Assembly: GCA_014885115.2 (NCBI GenBank) | Contig: WKLE02003475.1 | Span: 1-30,896 of the forward strand | Origin: Asterionellopsis glacialis | Taxonomy: Eukaryota; Bacillariophyta; Plagiogrammaphyceae; Rhaphoneidales; Asterionellopsidaceae | Reading direction: 5' to 3' | DNA length: 30,896 nt | Shown: one piece after another, positions 10,602 through 21,600 of the stretch | Layout of the letters: the number at the start of each line of letters is the position of its first letter | How positions within the stretch are numbered: position 1 is the stretch's first letter | The notes under the pieces: model-generated | Told to the model about the DNA's origin: nothing | Databases searched by the model: none | The model's input: only the letters and a program-made list of their open reading frames with translations | Translations under genes and position numbers: made by a program

Positions 10602-12221
10602 CTACATTGTAAGTTCTTCAGGATCATCATCATCGTTATTGTTGTTGGAATGAGAATCAGTTTCAGATGATCCAAGATGATCTTCATCCTCAAAGTCATC
10701 TGAATACGAAGATCGTGGTGGTAGTCCATGATCCTCTTCAAAATTATAATCTGAATAAGGTTCTTGATGATGAGACGATTGCTCTTGTTGTTGTTGTGGT
10801 TGTTGTGACAGTGGTTCATCCTGAAATTGTTCAGGTATTGTATTAGTAGTAGTACTTGTTAGTTCCAATTCATATTCCTCCAATGGAATGGCAAATGGAT
10901 TTAAATGACTACCACCAGCACCAGCACCAGCACCAGCACCAGCATCATAAACACTAGGTGATTGGGATGCACTTGAATTCAATTGATCATACAAATCCAT
11001 GGTAGCTTGTCGTTTCCGTTGTAATGGTTTTTCCCATGCATACCAATAAATGGGATGCCATAAGAATCGTATAAGCCAGGTGGGGATCCCCATAAAGAGT
11101 AACCAGGTTCGTAAATCTTGAGAGGATGTCATGCAAGTTAGTAAAATCCAAAACAGCAACAAGAAGGGAACAACAAGCATTCCACGATCTGTTAAATCAC
11201 AATAGGACGATACGGATATCCAAACTCGTTCCAATACATGTTCATCTCCCAAGGCTAACAAATGTTCAGCACGTTTACGTCGTGATTCCATTCGTGCAGT
11301 TTGAAAGGTTTCCCAAAATATTTGTATCGCACCAGACACAGCTTCTTGCCATGTAATGGAGTTGTTGCTATGGTTGTGATGACTGTGATTATTGTTGTTG
11401 TTGATGTGATTGTAGTTGTTGTTTGCACTCCCACGACTATGTCTTGAAGACGACCAAGATGACGAATTGTTGTGGTTGTGTATAATACCTCCTCCTCCTC
11501 TTGCATCATGATCATTATCACTTTGGGGTGAATCATCATTATTATTTTTTGGTGATCTCCAGGGGGATGCCAATACTTGTAATCCTGCTTCAAATCCATT
11601 CCCTGCACTCATTTTACGCATCCGATCTGGTTCTTGTTCAAAATTAAAAGCATACCGACGTAACTCATCATCTTCATCTTCGTCCAAATCAAACGATAGC
11701 GATGCATTCGTGTCAACTTGTTCATCGTATTGTTGCTGCTGTTGATGTGGTGTCATTGTGGTATCATTCTTGAGACTTGGAGTATCATTACCGACAGAAT
11801 TGGAAGCACTGTGACTCTTGATGGAAGTACTGTGAAAGCCAGATGCATCATCATCATCATCACTATGAACGTTTTCGTTGTCATGATGATCATCATCGGC
11901 TTGACTTAATTGATGAAATCCACGTCCAAATAAACGTACATTATGTACTTGATTTAGTTCCACCATTCCATCATGATCATCATCACTGTCATGGCTGTTC
12001 ATATCATTATTATTATTGTTATTATTGTTGTTGTTGTTAATATCATCACCTTTTTCCTGCACACAAGATGATTCGAATGTAGCTACAGTTGTTTGATCAC
12101 CTCCATATTCTTCATCAAAGTTATCATCATCATCATTTTGTTCATGAGGGTCATCCTCTCCTAAAACTTGTTGGTATTGTTTCTTCTTTCCATATTGATT
12201 ACTACTAGTGGTACTCGTCAT
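10602..12221 (-). CDS. Acidic, low-complexity membrane protein of unknown function
   Basis: The open frame extends upstream to 12410 without ATG; I chose the ATG at 12221-12219 (AAAATCATGACG), giving 539 residues. Residues 1-288 are dominated by Asp, Asn, His, Ser and Gln, with an Asn11 run at 62-72. The conserved-looking core is residues about 289-420: an amphipathic helix (WQEAVSGAIQIFWETF), a basic helix (ARMESRRKRAEHLLALGDEH), then hydrophobic segments at about 347-364 (MLVVPFLLLFWILLTCM) and 378-404 (RTWLLFMGIPTWLIRFLWHP) and a basic segment KPLQRKRQ. An Ala-Gly repeat follows and the C-terminus is acidic. Both ends appear cytosolic if the two segments form a hairpin, which is inference. 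I do not recognise the family. It is divergent from eS30 (about 1.1 kb between starts). Confidence 0.8.
   Translation of the reverse strand: MTSTTSSNQYGKKKQYQQVLGEDDPHEQNDDDDNFDEEYGGDQTTVATFESSCVQEKGDDINNNNNNNNNNNDMNSHDSDDDHDGMVELNQVHNVRLFGRGFHQLSQADDDHHDNENVHSDDDDDASGFHSTSIKSHSASNSVGNDTPSLKNDTTMTPHQQQQQYDEQVDTNASLSFDLDEDEDDELRRYAFNFEQEPDRMRKMSAGNGFEAGLQVLASPWRSPKNNNDDSPQSDNDHDARGGGGIIHNHNNSSSWSSSRHSRGSANNNYNHINNNNNHSHHNHSNNSITWQEAVSGAIQIFWETFQTARMESRRKRAEHLLALGDEHVLERVWISVSSYCDLTDRGMLVVPFLLLFWILLTCMTSSQDLRTWLLFMGIPTWLIRFLWHPIYWYAWEKPLQRKRQATMDLYDQLNSSASQSPSVYDAGAGAGAGAGGSHLNPFAIPLEEYELELTSTTTNTIPEQFQDEPLSQQPQQQQEQSSHHQEPYSDYNFEEDHGLPPRSSYSDDFEDEDHLGSSETDSHSNNNNDDDDPEELTM
10915..10944 (-). 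repeat. Hexanucleotide repeat encoding alternating Ala-Gly
   Basis: Five exact units of CCAGCA on the plus strand (TGCTGG on the coding strand) encode an alternating Ala-Gly tract in the acidic membrane protein. Perfect identity between units suggests recent slippage, so the length may vary between alleles. Confidence 0.85.
12006..12038 (-). repeat. Asparagine codon run (Asn11)
   Basis: Eleven consecutive Asn codons in the acidic membrane protein, in a block of GTT then mixed ATT/GTT triplets when read on the plus strand (AAC/AAT coding). The block structure fits triplet slippage with later synonymous change. Confidence 0.85.
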
Positions 12222-13301
12222 GATTTTGCTCTCAATGCTCAAGGACCTACTCACTCGAGTCCTACGTTCTCCATGAAATAATGATGTCTCCTGTACAAGA
12301 TGTGCAGAGCAGCATTGGCACGTGGATATGAATTTTTCACTAATTTTTTCCGTTTTCTCTCTCGAGAACAAAAGCACGAGCCAGGGGGACGGGGGCGGGG
12401 AAGAACACAAAGATGACCCGAAATAGATTTTCTTTCAATCACGTTGCACTTCCCTAGAGTCTATCTACGATGGTATGAACGATAAAAAGTGTTTATTTTG
12501 AAATCAGACGCCGTACAGACTACACCAGACAGTGGAATCATCATTCGCCATGCATTCGATTTCAATTTCTCGATTGGTAGGTAGTCAACGTCACAAAAAA
12601 TATACATTCCAAATTCCTCTTACCGTCTTATCTCTTACTTGAAGAGTTTGGTTTTCGTGGACAGCCACGACAGTCAACATACCGCAGGAATAAACTGTAG
12701 GTGAGGAAGCCTTGAGGATGACCATGACGATCAATGATGCGACGATGTGTTTGAATGCCGTCTTGACCGAGGAACAATACATCATGACAATGATAAGGAT
12801 GATTGTAGACATGTTGACCTTTTGATGTTTACAACGAGCACTTGAAAAAGTTTCATTGCACATTGTGATTGACCATTGTAGACTGTTTTCTACGTGCTTG
12901 GTCTGTGCGGTGTTGAAAAATTCTTCCTTTCCGCGCATAGAAGCATTGACAGAGTCAACGAGTGGGTTTCTGTGTGTGGGTGCGACGACATGATGCTTGA
13001 TCCATCAACTTATTCCTCCATCAGCGAGTTACACTTGTGTGTTCCAACATGCTGTTGTCATGTTGTACTTTTCATAGTTGATTGTTTGGCAAATCAACGT
13101 ATGGAATTACAATGATTTTCTGGAAGTTCAACTCGGTCATGATGTATTGTTTCTTGGATGGCTGTAACTCGTTTTTTCCTTCTCTCTCTACTCTCCCTTC
13201 ATCCCGTATTGCTCATATTTGTTCATTTATCTCTTGTCTCTTTTTTATTTCTAGACGTATCAATATATATTATTATTTCATACACTTGGTGAATTCGAAA
13301 G
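12222..13301. other. Divergent intergenic region upstream of eS30
   Basis: About 1.1 kb between divergent starts. It holds ACGTCA at 12588-12593 and, close to eS30, two pyrimidine-rich tracts (about 13169-13204 and 13233-13252). The minus-strand open frame at 12591-12938 has no domain character and is not called. Confidence 0.6.
13169..13254 (+). promoter_or_regulatory. Pyrimidine-rich tracts, possible 5' UTR intron end before eS30
   Basis: The sequence reads CGTTTTTTCCTTCTCTCTCT, then further C/T-rich DNA ending in TTTTTTATTTCTAG at 13254, about 47 bases before the eS30 start. The last part has the form of a 3' splice acceptor, so a leader intron is possible, as in many ribosomal protein genes. 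The matching donor is not certain; AAC|GTATGG near 13100 is one candidate. Confidence 0.3.
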
Positions 13302-13505
13302 ATGGGAAAAGTACACGGATCTTTAGCACGTGCCGGTAAGGTAAAGGGACAAACACCCAAGGTTGATAAACAAGAAGATAAAAAGAAAATGCCACGTGGT
13401 CGTGCCAAGAAGCGTCTTCAATACAACCGTCGTTATGTCAATGTTGTCACTGGTATGGGTGGTAAGAAGGTTGGACCCAACTCCAATGCTGACAAGATGA
13501 AATAA
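13302..13505 (+). CDS. RPS30: 40S ribosomal protein eS30
   Basis: The 67-residue product begins [20 protein letters not shown] and contains [20 protein letters not shown] and [11 protein letters not shown], the full eS30 signature. eS30 is a small, very basic protein of the 40S subunit near the decoding region. As in plants and yeast, and unlike the metazoan FAU precursor, no ubiquitin-like domain precedes it. The whole coding frame is one exon, in length normal for the family. The start ATG follows GAATTCGAAAG. It is convergent with ATE1 downstream. Confidence 0.97.
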   Translation: MGKVHGSLARAGKVKGQTPKVDKQEDKKKMPRGRAKKRLQYNRRYVNVVTGMGGKKVGPNSNADKMK

Positions 13506-14657
13506 ACTACTAAATTTCAAATTCAAACAAAAAATAAAAATGAATATAGTCTAAAACCACACACAGACACACCCATTTTTTGTAAAATTTATTGTTTGAC
13601 CCCACACATACCATTATTATTATCATTATTTTGTAACTCTAGATGTACACAAGCTTTCTTCTATTTTGATGCTGCACAAGTCATGGTTTTGGTTATTTAC
13701 TTGTTCTTGTACGATTCCGTTGCAGAATGGTCTATAGATGGAACAAACTACAAGAATTCATTCAACGAATTTTATCTTGTATTCTTACGCAGTAGCTTTA
13801 TAGCAAGATTCATTCTATCCTCCTCACTTGAGGTACAGGGAAGATAGTGTATTAGGTATTAATCAGTCCTTTTCAGAAAATTTGCCTGTACAAAAATAAT
13901 TTGTTATATTTCCATTTTTTTTTTGTCACAAGCACATGTGACATGAAACAAGTCTTTTATTATGAAAGGAATGGAAAATTTTGGTTGTACTTGTACCAAA
14001 AAAAAAAACAGTTTCGAGGATAGCACAAACATTTTCAGTTGTAAACACTCTCTCACCACTACAGAAAGGTCTTTTTTCAAAACGGTTCGTACGTAATTAT
14101 TTCCCTCCAAGAAACACATGGTTAAGTTTTTTTCTAATACAGGATATCCACGTAAACACTTTCTACCCATTACAAAATGGGGGAATCAAAATAATTGTCC
14201 TCCAAGAAAGTCTTGGTATTGTAGTTTCTTACAAAAGATTACATGAATGGGGTGCAAATTAGATTTTAAAAAAACTTGTAACAAGAGGAAAAACCAAAAA
14301 GAACTATTCTAAATATTTAGCCTTCCAAGTACAAGGTATCGCATGACTCCCAGACCAATCTTTGGTATTGAGTTTCTTGCTTTTAAAAAGTAAATAAGAT
14401 TTCTCTAAAATAATAATAAAAATTGTATCCTCTATATATGTTAGAATTTTGGTATAGTAAATTTTCCACATTAGCTACGTGAACCTATCAGCTTGACTAT
14501 TATTACTTGCCTCGCCTTGCCTTTCTCTACTCTAGAAAGAGAGAATCTATCTATGATTGTACAGACAGTATGTAAATGAATACCCATCATTGGTTTCTTT
14601 TGTTTCCTTTTTCTAAATTTTTCCTTTTAGTGTTGTTCTTGTTATTAATGGGTGTTG
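13506..14657. other. Convergent intergenic region with diverged repeats
   Basis: This 1.15-kb AT-rich stretch lies between the 3' ends of eS30 (+) and ATE1 (-). It holds the diverged repeats listed at 14041-14380. Open frames at 13596-13847, 13904-14170 and 13981-14262 overlap each other or these repeats, lack domain features and are not called. No RNA gene is recognised. Confidence 0.55.
14041..14380 (+). repeat. Diverged local direct repeats
   Basis: GTAAACACT occurs at 14041-14049 and 14152-14160, each followed by similar sequence (TCTCACCACTACAGAAAGG versus TCTACCCATTACAAAATGG). The shared word CCTCCAAGAAA follows at 14104-14114 and 14199-14209. A third similarity, TCTTGGTATTGTAGTTTCTT near 14211, recurs as TTTGGTATTGAGTTTCTT near 14361. 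Together these suggest an old tandem duplication of roughly 100 bases. Confidence 0.5.
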
Positions 14658-17305
14658 TTATGCAAGTTTCACAATACACCGTTTGTATACGTCTGAACCA
14701 ATTTCTGTGACAAATTCTTCCAACAATGGCCGTATGATATTTTGTGCATGAAGTTGTAACATATCTATAGTGACAAGTTGTGTTGCACCAATATCTAAAC
14801 GTACATTTGCAACTTGTGCATTAAGTTGGACAGCATGGATGGCTTTGGTTTTCTCATCCACATGATTGTTATTATTATCTTCATCCATTCTATCTTGACC
14901 TTGTTGTCCTTGTTGTGTAGGAGATGTAGATGATGTACTATCAACTTGAGGGACAAGTGTACAACAATGACGTTCAGGACTATTCCGTAATAAAATATCA
15001 ATACCCTTGGTAGCATCAATCCATTCGTAATTGGTAGGACATAGCAATTCACTAGGACGATAATCAGCCTTGTATTTCATCTTGGGACAACTGTGAATGT
15101 AATATCCCAAATAATAATACGTCAAGGTTGACTTTTGTGTCCATTCAATTTCTTTCAAAATGGTATATTTTCCCAATGCTAATTTTTGGGATACGAATGG
15201 ATCATAAAAGGCATATACCGATGACAACCCCTTGGGTAATACATCTACAACACCCACCATGATCAATTGACCATTAATACGATAATGTTGATGATAGCTA
15301 CCAGGAGTTAAGGAATGATGCTCATCATCATGGTGGTCATGATTAAATTCTTCTTTTTCGTTACTGCCGTTATTGTTGTTGTTGTTGTTGTTGTTGCTAT
15401 GTGTTTGTTGGGTGGTAACTTGGGGTAAGGGTGATTCCACAAGAAAACGATAAAATGATAAATACGACTTTTGAATTTGTTTCATTTTTTCTGGAGGATA
15501 TAATGAAGCATATTCTGTTTCTAGCATATGTTTGGCATCTACCAATCCAGCATCTTCAAAATTATCTTCATCTACGTCCTCGTGACCATCGTCATCATCA
15601 CCATCACCATCATCGTCGTCGTCGCTGTGTTGGTCTGAATCACTATTCATACCATTCTTATGATTTTGTTCTTGTTGGTCATTACCATTATTAGTTGAAT
15701 CTTGTGAGGATGATTTTTGTTGTTGCGAGGATGATGACTTGGTTGTTGACGAATGCAATGATGTAGTAACAAATGGATTTGGATCACCATGAATTTCCTT
15801 TTGATAAATAGCATACAAACGAAACACTTCTGGTTGCAATGCACTTATATGTGCTGGTACAGATGTCATGGTAAGTTTGTATGGAGGTTTTGGTGGTACC
15901 AAAATTGATTTTGATTTTGACTTGTCAGTGGTATGTGCTTTTGTAGCATCTAAGGATTGTTCCAACAACCATTTACCAAAAATATCATCATTTGTATCAT
16001 CCTCATGATTACCATCTNNNNNNNNNNNNNNNNNNNNNNNNNNNNNNNNNNNNCAGTATCTATATCTTCCATCAATACTACATCATTATCTACAAACGAA
16101 GCTCGTTTCATGGCCACATCACCATCTTCATCTACTGTAAACGATGACGACGACAATGACGAAGGTACTACCTTTAAGGTTACCATGACTTGACCACTTT
16201 GTTCATGTCGATGACAATCTGTCATGAATATAGTAGCAGATGGATAGTTCCATTCTTTGATAGGAGCAGCATCCGTTGTTGTTGTTGTTTTCATGGACGA
16301 GACGAATGCTTGTACTAATTGGTGTGATAAATCTTGTCGATTCCATACTCCCTTGGATCGACCAGCAATAGCTGCACATGTACTTGTATACACAACCACC
16401 AATCTATCATCATCATTTTTAGGGGTACTGTCATTTTTCTTTTTAGTCTTGGAAGGATGATCCTGATGGAATAGTTTATATTTGCACATGGAAGGATCGA
16501 CAGTCACCGCATTGTTGTTGCTGTTATTGGAGGAAGCGGAAAAGAGTTCATAAGTCCATTGTTGTAAAGTTTGTAATATACCACAATCCTGTACGAGTTG
16601 TTGTGACAAAGATAAGGAAATACGACTAGTACTCCCTGCACTACTTCGTCGTCGTTTATATTTCGGTTGTTTGAGAGTTGTTGACTTTTGGGGTTTGTAT
16701 TCTTTAGATCTATCTGTAATAGTTCTTGTTGTTGATGTGTCCATGAGTTGTACAGATGTGGCTTCTCCACCATCACCATTATTAGTATGAGTAGTAGTAG
16801 CAGCAGCAGTGGTGTTTGGCAATTCCAAATATTTATTAAATTTCTTCAAGACTCGTTTTTGACTTTTGGATATTTGGTAATGATTGGCTTCTAATCGTAT
16901 GGACAAGGCAGGACAACACGAAGACCAATTATCAGGTTTATACAAATGCAATCCTGATCGACGCCATCCTCTATATAATAATAATTCATAATCGGCGGCT
17001 GACAAGGAATCGACCAACAATCCAAAGGATTTCGATGAATCATTTTTGGTCTTCTTGACTAAATGAGCACGTTTCCCTTGACAATATCCACACAAGGTTT
17101 GCGATGATCCGCATAATCGTACAATATTTTTCGTATCCGTATCACAAGTGCTTTGGTCAGTTTTGTTATTGTTGATGGTCTGCTTGTGACTGCGACTATG
17201 ACTGCTGCTTCTGCTAATGTTCTGATCGTTGTCCTTTTGATTCGCTGTAGGACTAGCAGAGGATGATGGAGGAGAAACCTTTGATGATGGAGATGAACTT
17301 TCCAT
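14658..17305 (-). CDS. ATE1: Arginyl-tRNA-protein transferase (ATE1), interrupted by assembly gap
   Basis: ATE1 moves arginine from Arg-tRNA to N-terminal Asp, Glu or oxidised Cys, creating an N-degron read by the proteasome pathway. The ATG at 17305 gives a 417-codon N-terminal part (17305-16054), the gap, then a 452-residue C-terminal part (16017-14658) with no introns. The ATE_N domain carries CGYC (Cys72, Cys75) and SSCCP (Cys130, Cys131), matching the four family cysteines reported to bind an iron-sulfur cluster, plus SKSQKRVLKKFNKYL. The ATE_C domain carries RLYAIYQKEIHGDP, SSVYAFYDPF, KLALGKYTILKEIEW and YYYLGYYIHSCPKMKYKADY. Total length is about 880 residues, well above the roughly 500 of yeast and human, because of Ser/Asn/Asp insertions between conserved blocks. 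The frame change at the N run is explained by gap length, not by mutation. Confidence 0.93.
16018..16053. other. Assembly gap of 36 N inside ATE1
   Basis: Thirty-six N occupy an acidic low-complexity part of ATE1. One coding base (G) is left over before the gap and one (A) after it, so the true gap must be 1 modulo 3 in length for the frame to continue; 36 is not. The flanks read ...VVLMEDIDT and DGNHEDDTNDDIFGKWLLEQ. Confidence 0.95.
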
Positions 17306-18606
17306 GATACTAAACTAACTGAAACCTGTAAATTAAAGAACTCCTTTACATGTATTTCTCTCGTCTCTCTCTTTTTCAAAGACAGGTCAATCAATGACTG
17401 ATATGGTATACTGTGTTGATGAGATAACAAATAATAGTCGAGTCACTTCTTGAGAACTTGATTGTGAACCAGGTACACAAGGTTCTTTTCATCCAAAAAG
17501 CAAAGCAAAGGAGTCTTGCGTGAGTATCAACGACATTTACTTATAAGTAATGTGCGTGCTCTGTTGTTAGGACACACAAGAATTATGTTCCGATATAAAA
17601 GAAAAACAAGTAAAAAAGTCGGGAAGCAGAGGAAAGCAAGGAACAAGGAACGACATGGTCGGTGTATAATAGCATTTGTTTTTGATATTACAAATATTCT
17701 ATTTGTAATACTGTAAATATATATTTAAAATTGATCGATGAATAAGGAAATAAAACAAACCGGTACTCTGGTTACGCACCCCAAAAGTCACACACATATT
17801 ATTTCTCGCTCATCTATCGCCTACTCTCTAGATCAGTGATGTTATTCGATTCCCACGATTCGTCCATTTCATTCTCGTCCTTTCGTCTATCCGTAAAACA
17901 TACTCTGCTTTTTATGTCGACCAGCATCCACACAAAAAATTGCAGGCCCAAATAATGACTATATTCTCCCCAACCACGACCCATTCCCCTGTTTGAACTA
18001 CGAGCAACTCTACTGTACTCGGCACGGGGGGACGAGGGCTCGCTCGCTCTCCACTTATACATGTTCAGAAAGTTGGACTAACTAACTAGGCCAGTGACGC
18101 TGTACCAGGTATTAATATGAGTTTTTGATTTAGAGTAGAGCGAGGGAGTCATACGCATCTCGTCTGCTTTGCGAACCACTCCTTTACTCATCTCACCAAT
18201 AGAAAACGCAGAATATCTCCAAGGTGATAAACTACACACATATTATTATATTCATTCAGTCCGGGGAAGAACACCCGAACGGTGGTGTCGCCAGCCTTTC
18301 GTCCTATTGAAAGGTGCCACTTCTCTCACGAAGAGACAAGTTCTCTTAAACATTGGTCCCTGCTGCCTCTGTTTGGCCTTGTTTGGAACGAAAGAGAATC
18401 AATAATCCATTGCTACTCCTACAGATTAAGTAGTGGGCGAGCAAACAAGAACAGATTGCCTCGTTCAAGTTCGATTGTCAAAGAGATAAAATATTCGAAC
18501 TACGATCAATAGTTCTTTTGATATTTAATTTTAGTTTCAAGTTGTGTGATTGGTGGTGCATCAGTGTCAACAAATAAATAAATAAAGAAACAAACAAAGA
18601 ACAACC
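17306..18606. other. Divergent intergenic region between ATE1 and transportin
   Basis: About 1.3 kb that should hold both promoters. It contains ACCAGGTACA at 17468-17477 (one mismatch to the palindrome), an exact TACCAGGTA at 18103-18111, and TGACGC at 18095-18100 just before it. The leader before transportin is A-rich with AAATAAATAAATAAAG. Short open frames at 17516, 17814, 18169 and 18282 have no domain character. No RNA gene is recognised. Confidence 0.6.
18095..18111. promoter_or_regulatory. TGACGC next to palindrome TACCAGGTA
   Basis: TGACGC (18095-18100) is followed after two bases by TACCAGGTA (18103-18111), about 500 bases upstream of the transportin start. TGACGC/TGACGT words are known bZIP-type, CO2/cAMP-responsive elements in some diatom promoters; a function here is inference. 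Confidence 0.25.
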
Positions 18607-21600
18607 ATGGCAGACTCATCCTCAGCAGCTGCTACTACTGTCACGGATATTCCTGCACCGAATGCACAAGTATTATCGTTGGTGGGTGCCTTATCGAATG
18701 CCGATAATCACAATTTACATGTGCAAGCCATTCAAGCACGCGATCAAGCCTTATCGGGATCCCTAGAAACCTATTCGAATTTGTGTTTGGAACTTTCCTA
18801 TTTGTTATGGGGATGCGACAATCCCTCTCACATGATGACTAAAATTGGACAAGATCAAATTGCTACATGGCAATCCCAAGATCCAACTACCGCCACAAAA
18901 TTACAACAAAATGCAATACATTGGATCCCCTTTGGACAAATGGCAGGACTTATTTTAAAAAATGCTTTATTACGACCACCTGTATCTGCAGCGGCGGCTG
19001 CGAGTGGGAATGCTGGTGGTGGTGGTCCTCCCATGCATGTCATTCAACCCATATCGGATCAATTAAAACAAGTCTTGATAACATGTTTAGGGTGTTGTCG
19101 TAAAGAATTACGTGCTGTTGCATCTTCTGTTATTGCCACCGCGGCTGTATCCGCAGATTCAGTTCAACCCCAACTTCATATGGAAATGTGGCCTACCCTG
19201 ATGCCAAGTTTGTTACAAAATTTAACAGCAGCAGCAGCAGGAGGAGGAGCTACAGCCAGTGCAAATGTTGTGGAGGGTACATTGGTGTGTGTTCAAAAAA
19301 TCATGGAAGATGGACCACACGAAATACGTCAAGATCATTTAGATGCCTTGGTACCCGTCTTGATTCAATTTATTACTCCCACTACATCGGAAACCTTGAA
19401 AATATCTGCTCTCAAGGCCATGACCAATTGTTTAAATGAAGGCATCATGCCCAATTCACTCGTTGTACATTTCAATGATTACTTGGGTGGACTCAGTGGA
19501 TTAGCCAATGACCAAAGTCCTGAAGTACGAAAATGGGTGTGTCGGTCCATTGTCACTCTGTAAGTTTCTTTTGTTTGTTTGTTTTTGTGTTGTTTGCTTT
19601 GTTAGTTATTGGGTTGCAACCCAAAAGTGATGAACCCTGCTACATTTGGTACTTGTACAAAAATATACGCAATCACGCGAATCAATCTAACCCTATTGTT
19701 TTTTATTTTATGGTTCATGTTGTATGGATTCCCTCCTCTTGTGGTGAAATGAAACAAACTGCAGTTTGGTCCTTCGTACAGAATACGTTGCACCTCATAT
19801 GGAAGCCATTTGTCAATTCATGTTGACGGCTACTGCGGATGTCACGTACCCGCTTGTCGCCTTGGATGCCTGTGAATTTTGGTTAACCTTTTGTACCTTG
19901 GATGATGAAAGTTGTACACCTGAAATGATTGGCTATGTTGGCAATTTACTCCCTCAACTTGTCCCTGTCTTGTTACGAGGTATGGTATACTCGTCAGAAC
20001 AACGGGAGGAACTCATGTACCGGAATGAACTGGATGCGGCGGAAAATGCCAATGAGCAAGTCAAACCTGTCTTCCATAAATCGAAAAACAAACATCAGGG
20101 GGGTGACGATCATGATCCAGAGGATGACCAAGATGACGACGACGATGATTTTGATGACGATGAAGGGAATGAATGGACCTTGCGTAAATGTTCGGCAGCC
20201 TCATTAGATTCCTTTGCTGGATTGTACGGACCAGGACCGATCCTCCCCTCCTTGTTACCAGCACTTCAAGAGGGATTGTCCAACTCTGACCCATGGGTCC
20301 AAGAAGCATCCGTCTTGGCCTTGGGTGCTATTGCAGATGGGTGTATGCATGCCATGACACCTCATATGGCTCAACTTCATCAATACCTCATGGGATTATT
20401 GTCTGCTCCAGAATCACCGCAGAGTTTACCTCAATTAAAGAGTATTGCAGCATGGACTGTGGGACGGTACGCCCAATGGGCTATTGGACAAGTCCAATCG
20501 GGTGCCCAGGGACACTTGTTGGCACAAATGACAGAAATCTTCGTCGCGCGCATGGGAGAACGTAATCGACGTGTTCAAGCCGCCTGTTGTTCTGCCTTTG
20601 GTGTTATTGTAGAACAGGCAGGTGACCTCATGGTCCCCTACTTGGAACCTATTTGTCAAAGCTTGGTAGCAGCCATGCCTCGGTACCAAGGACGAAGTCT
20701 TCTTATTTTGTTTGATACCTTGGGAATCATGGCTGATTTTGTAGGACCTGCCATTGGTGAAGGGAACCTACCTGGTATTTACGTCCCAGCTCTCTTACAC
20801 ATGTGGAATGAAATGGCCAAACAAGATCCTACGGACCGTACTTTGTTACCTCTCATGGAGAGTTTGTCCAGTATTGCACTTGTATGTGGGGTGAATTACC
20901 AACCCTTTGCTCTTGAAACCTTTGACACTGCCATGTCCATGATTGAGTCTGTCACACTTATTTTACAAGCGTCAGAAGATGGACATATAGATGATGATCA
21001 AGATGCCGACCCGATTGTGTGTGCAGTTGATTTGATTGATGGTCTCGTCGAAGGTTTGGGCGAGAACTTTTCACAACTTGTGGCAAGCAGTACCCGCTAC
21101 TCCCAACATTTCCTATCTGTCTTCCATGCCATGACCAAGCATGAAGTACCTGGAGTACGAATGAGCGCCTTTGCACTCCTTGGAGACTTGGCACGTAAAT
21201 CTCCCAATGTTCTGGAATCAGCTCTTCCTGACCTTCTCAAGGAAGCTGTCAACAATCTTGACCCCTTCCATGCCCAAGTTTGCAACAATGCAGTATGGGC
21301 TATGGGAGAAATCTGTTGCCGTTGCGGGGACAATTCAGAACCCATCAAACCCTTTGCTGCAGATCTTATGCAAGCCTTGATTGCATTGTTAGTTGGCAAT
21401 GATGATGGTACTGGTCATGGTGGCATATCCATGCCTGGTTTAACGGAAAATTCAGCTGCTGCTGTGGGTAGATTGGCCAAGGTGGATGCTACGTTAGTAG
21501 CAACTGATCTTTCAAGATTTTTGATTGGATGGTACGTTCACGAGTTGTTAAGCGATTTTTGTTTTTGGTGTGTTGGCATCTGGTCCTGTGTGTTTGCTAT

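Noticed and set aside
10602..12410. Longer 602-residue form of the acidic membrane protein
   Set aside because: The extension does not begin with ATG; a well-placed ATG lies at 12221.
13596..13847. 83-codon hydrophobic open frame after eS30
   Set aside because: No homology features; it lies in the expected 3' region and is AT-driven.
14658..15968. A separate gene for the ATE1 C-terminal half
   Set aside because: It is open continuously up to the N run and completes the ATE1 family; the frame change is due to gap length.
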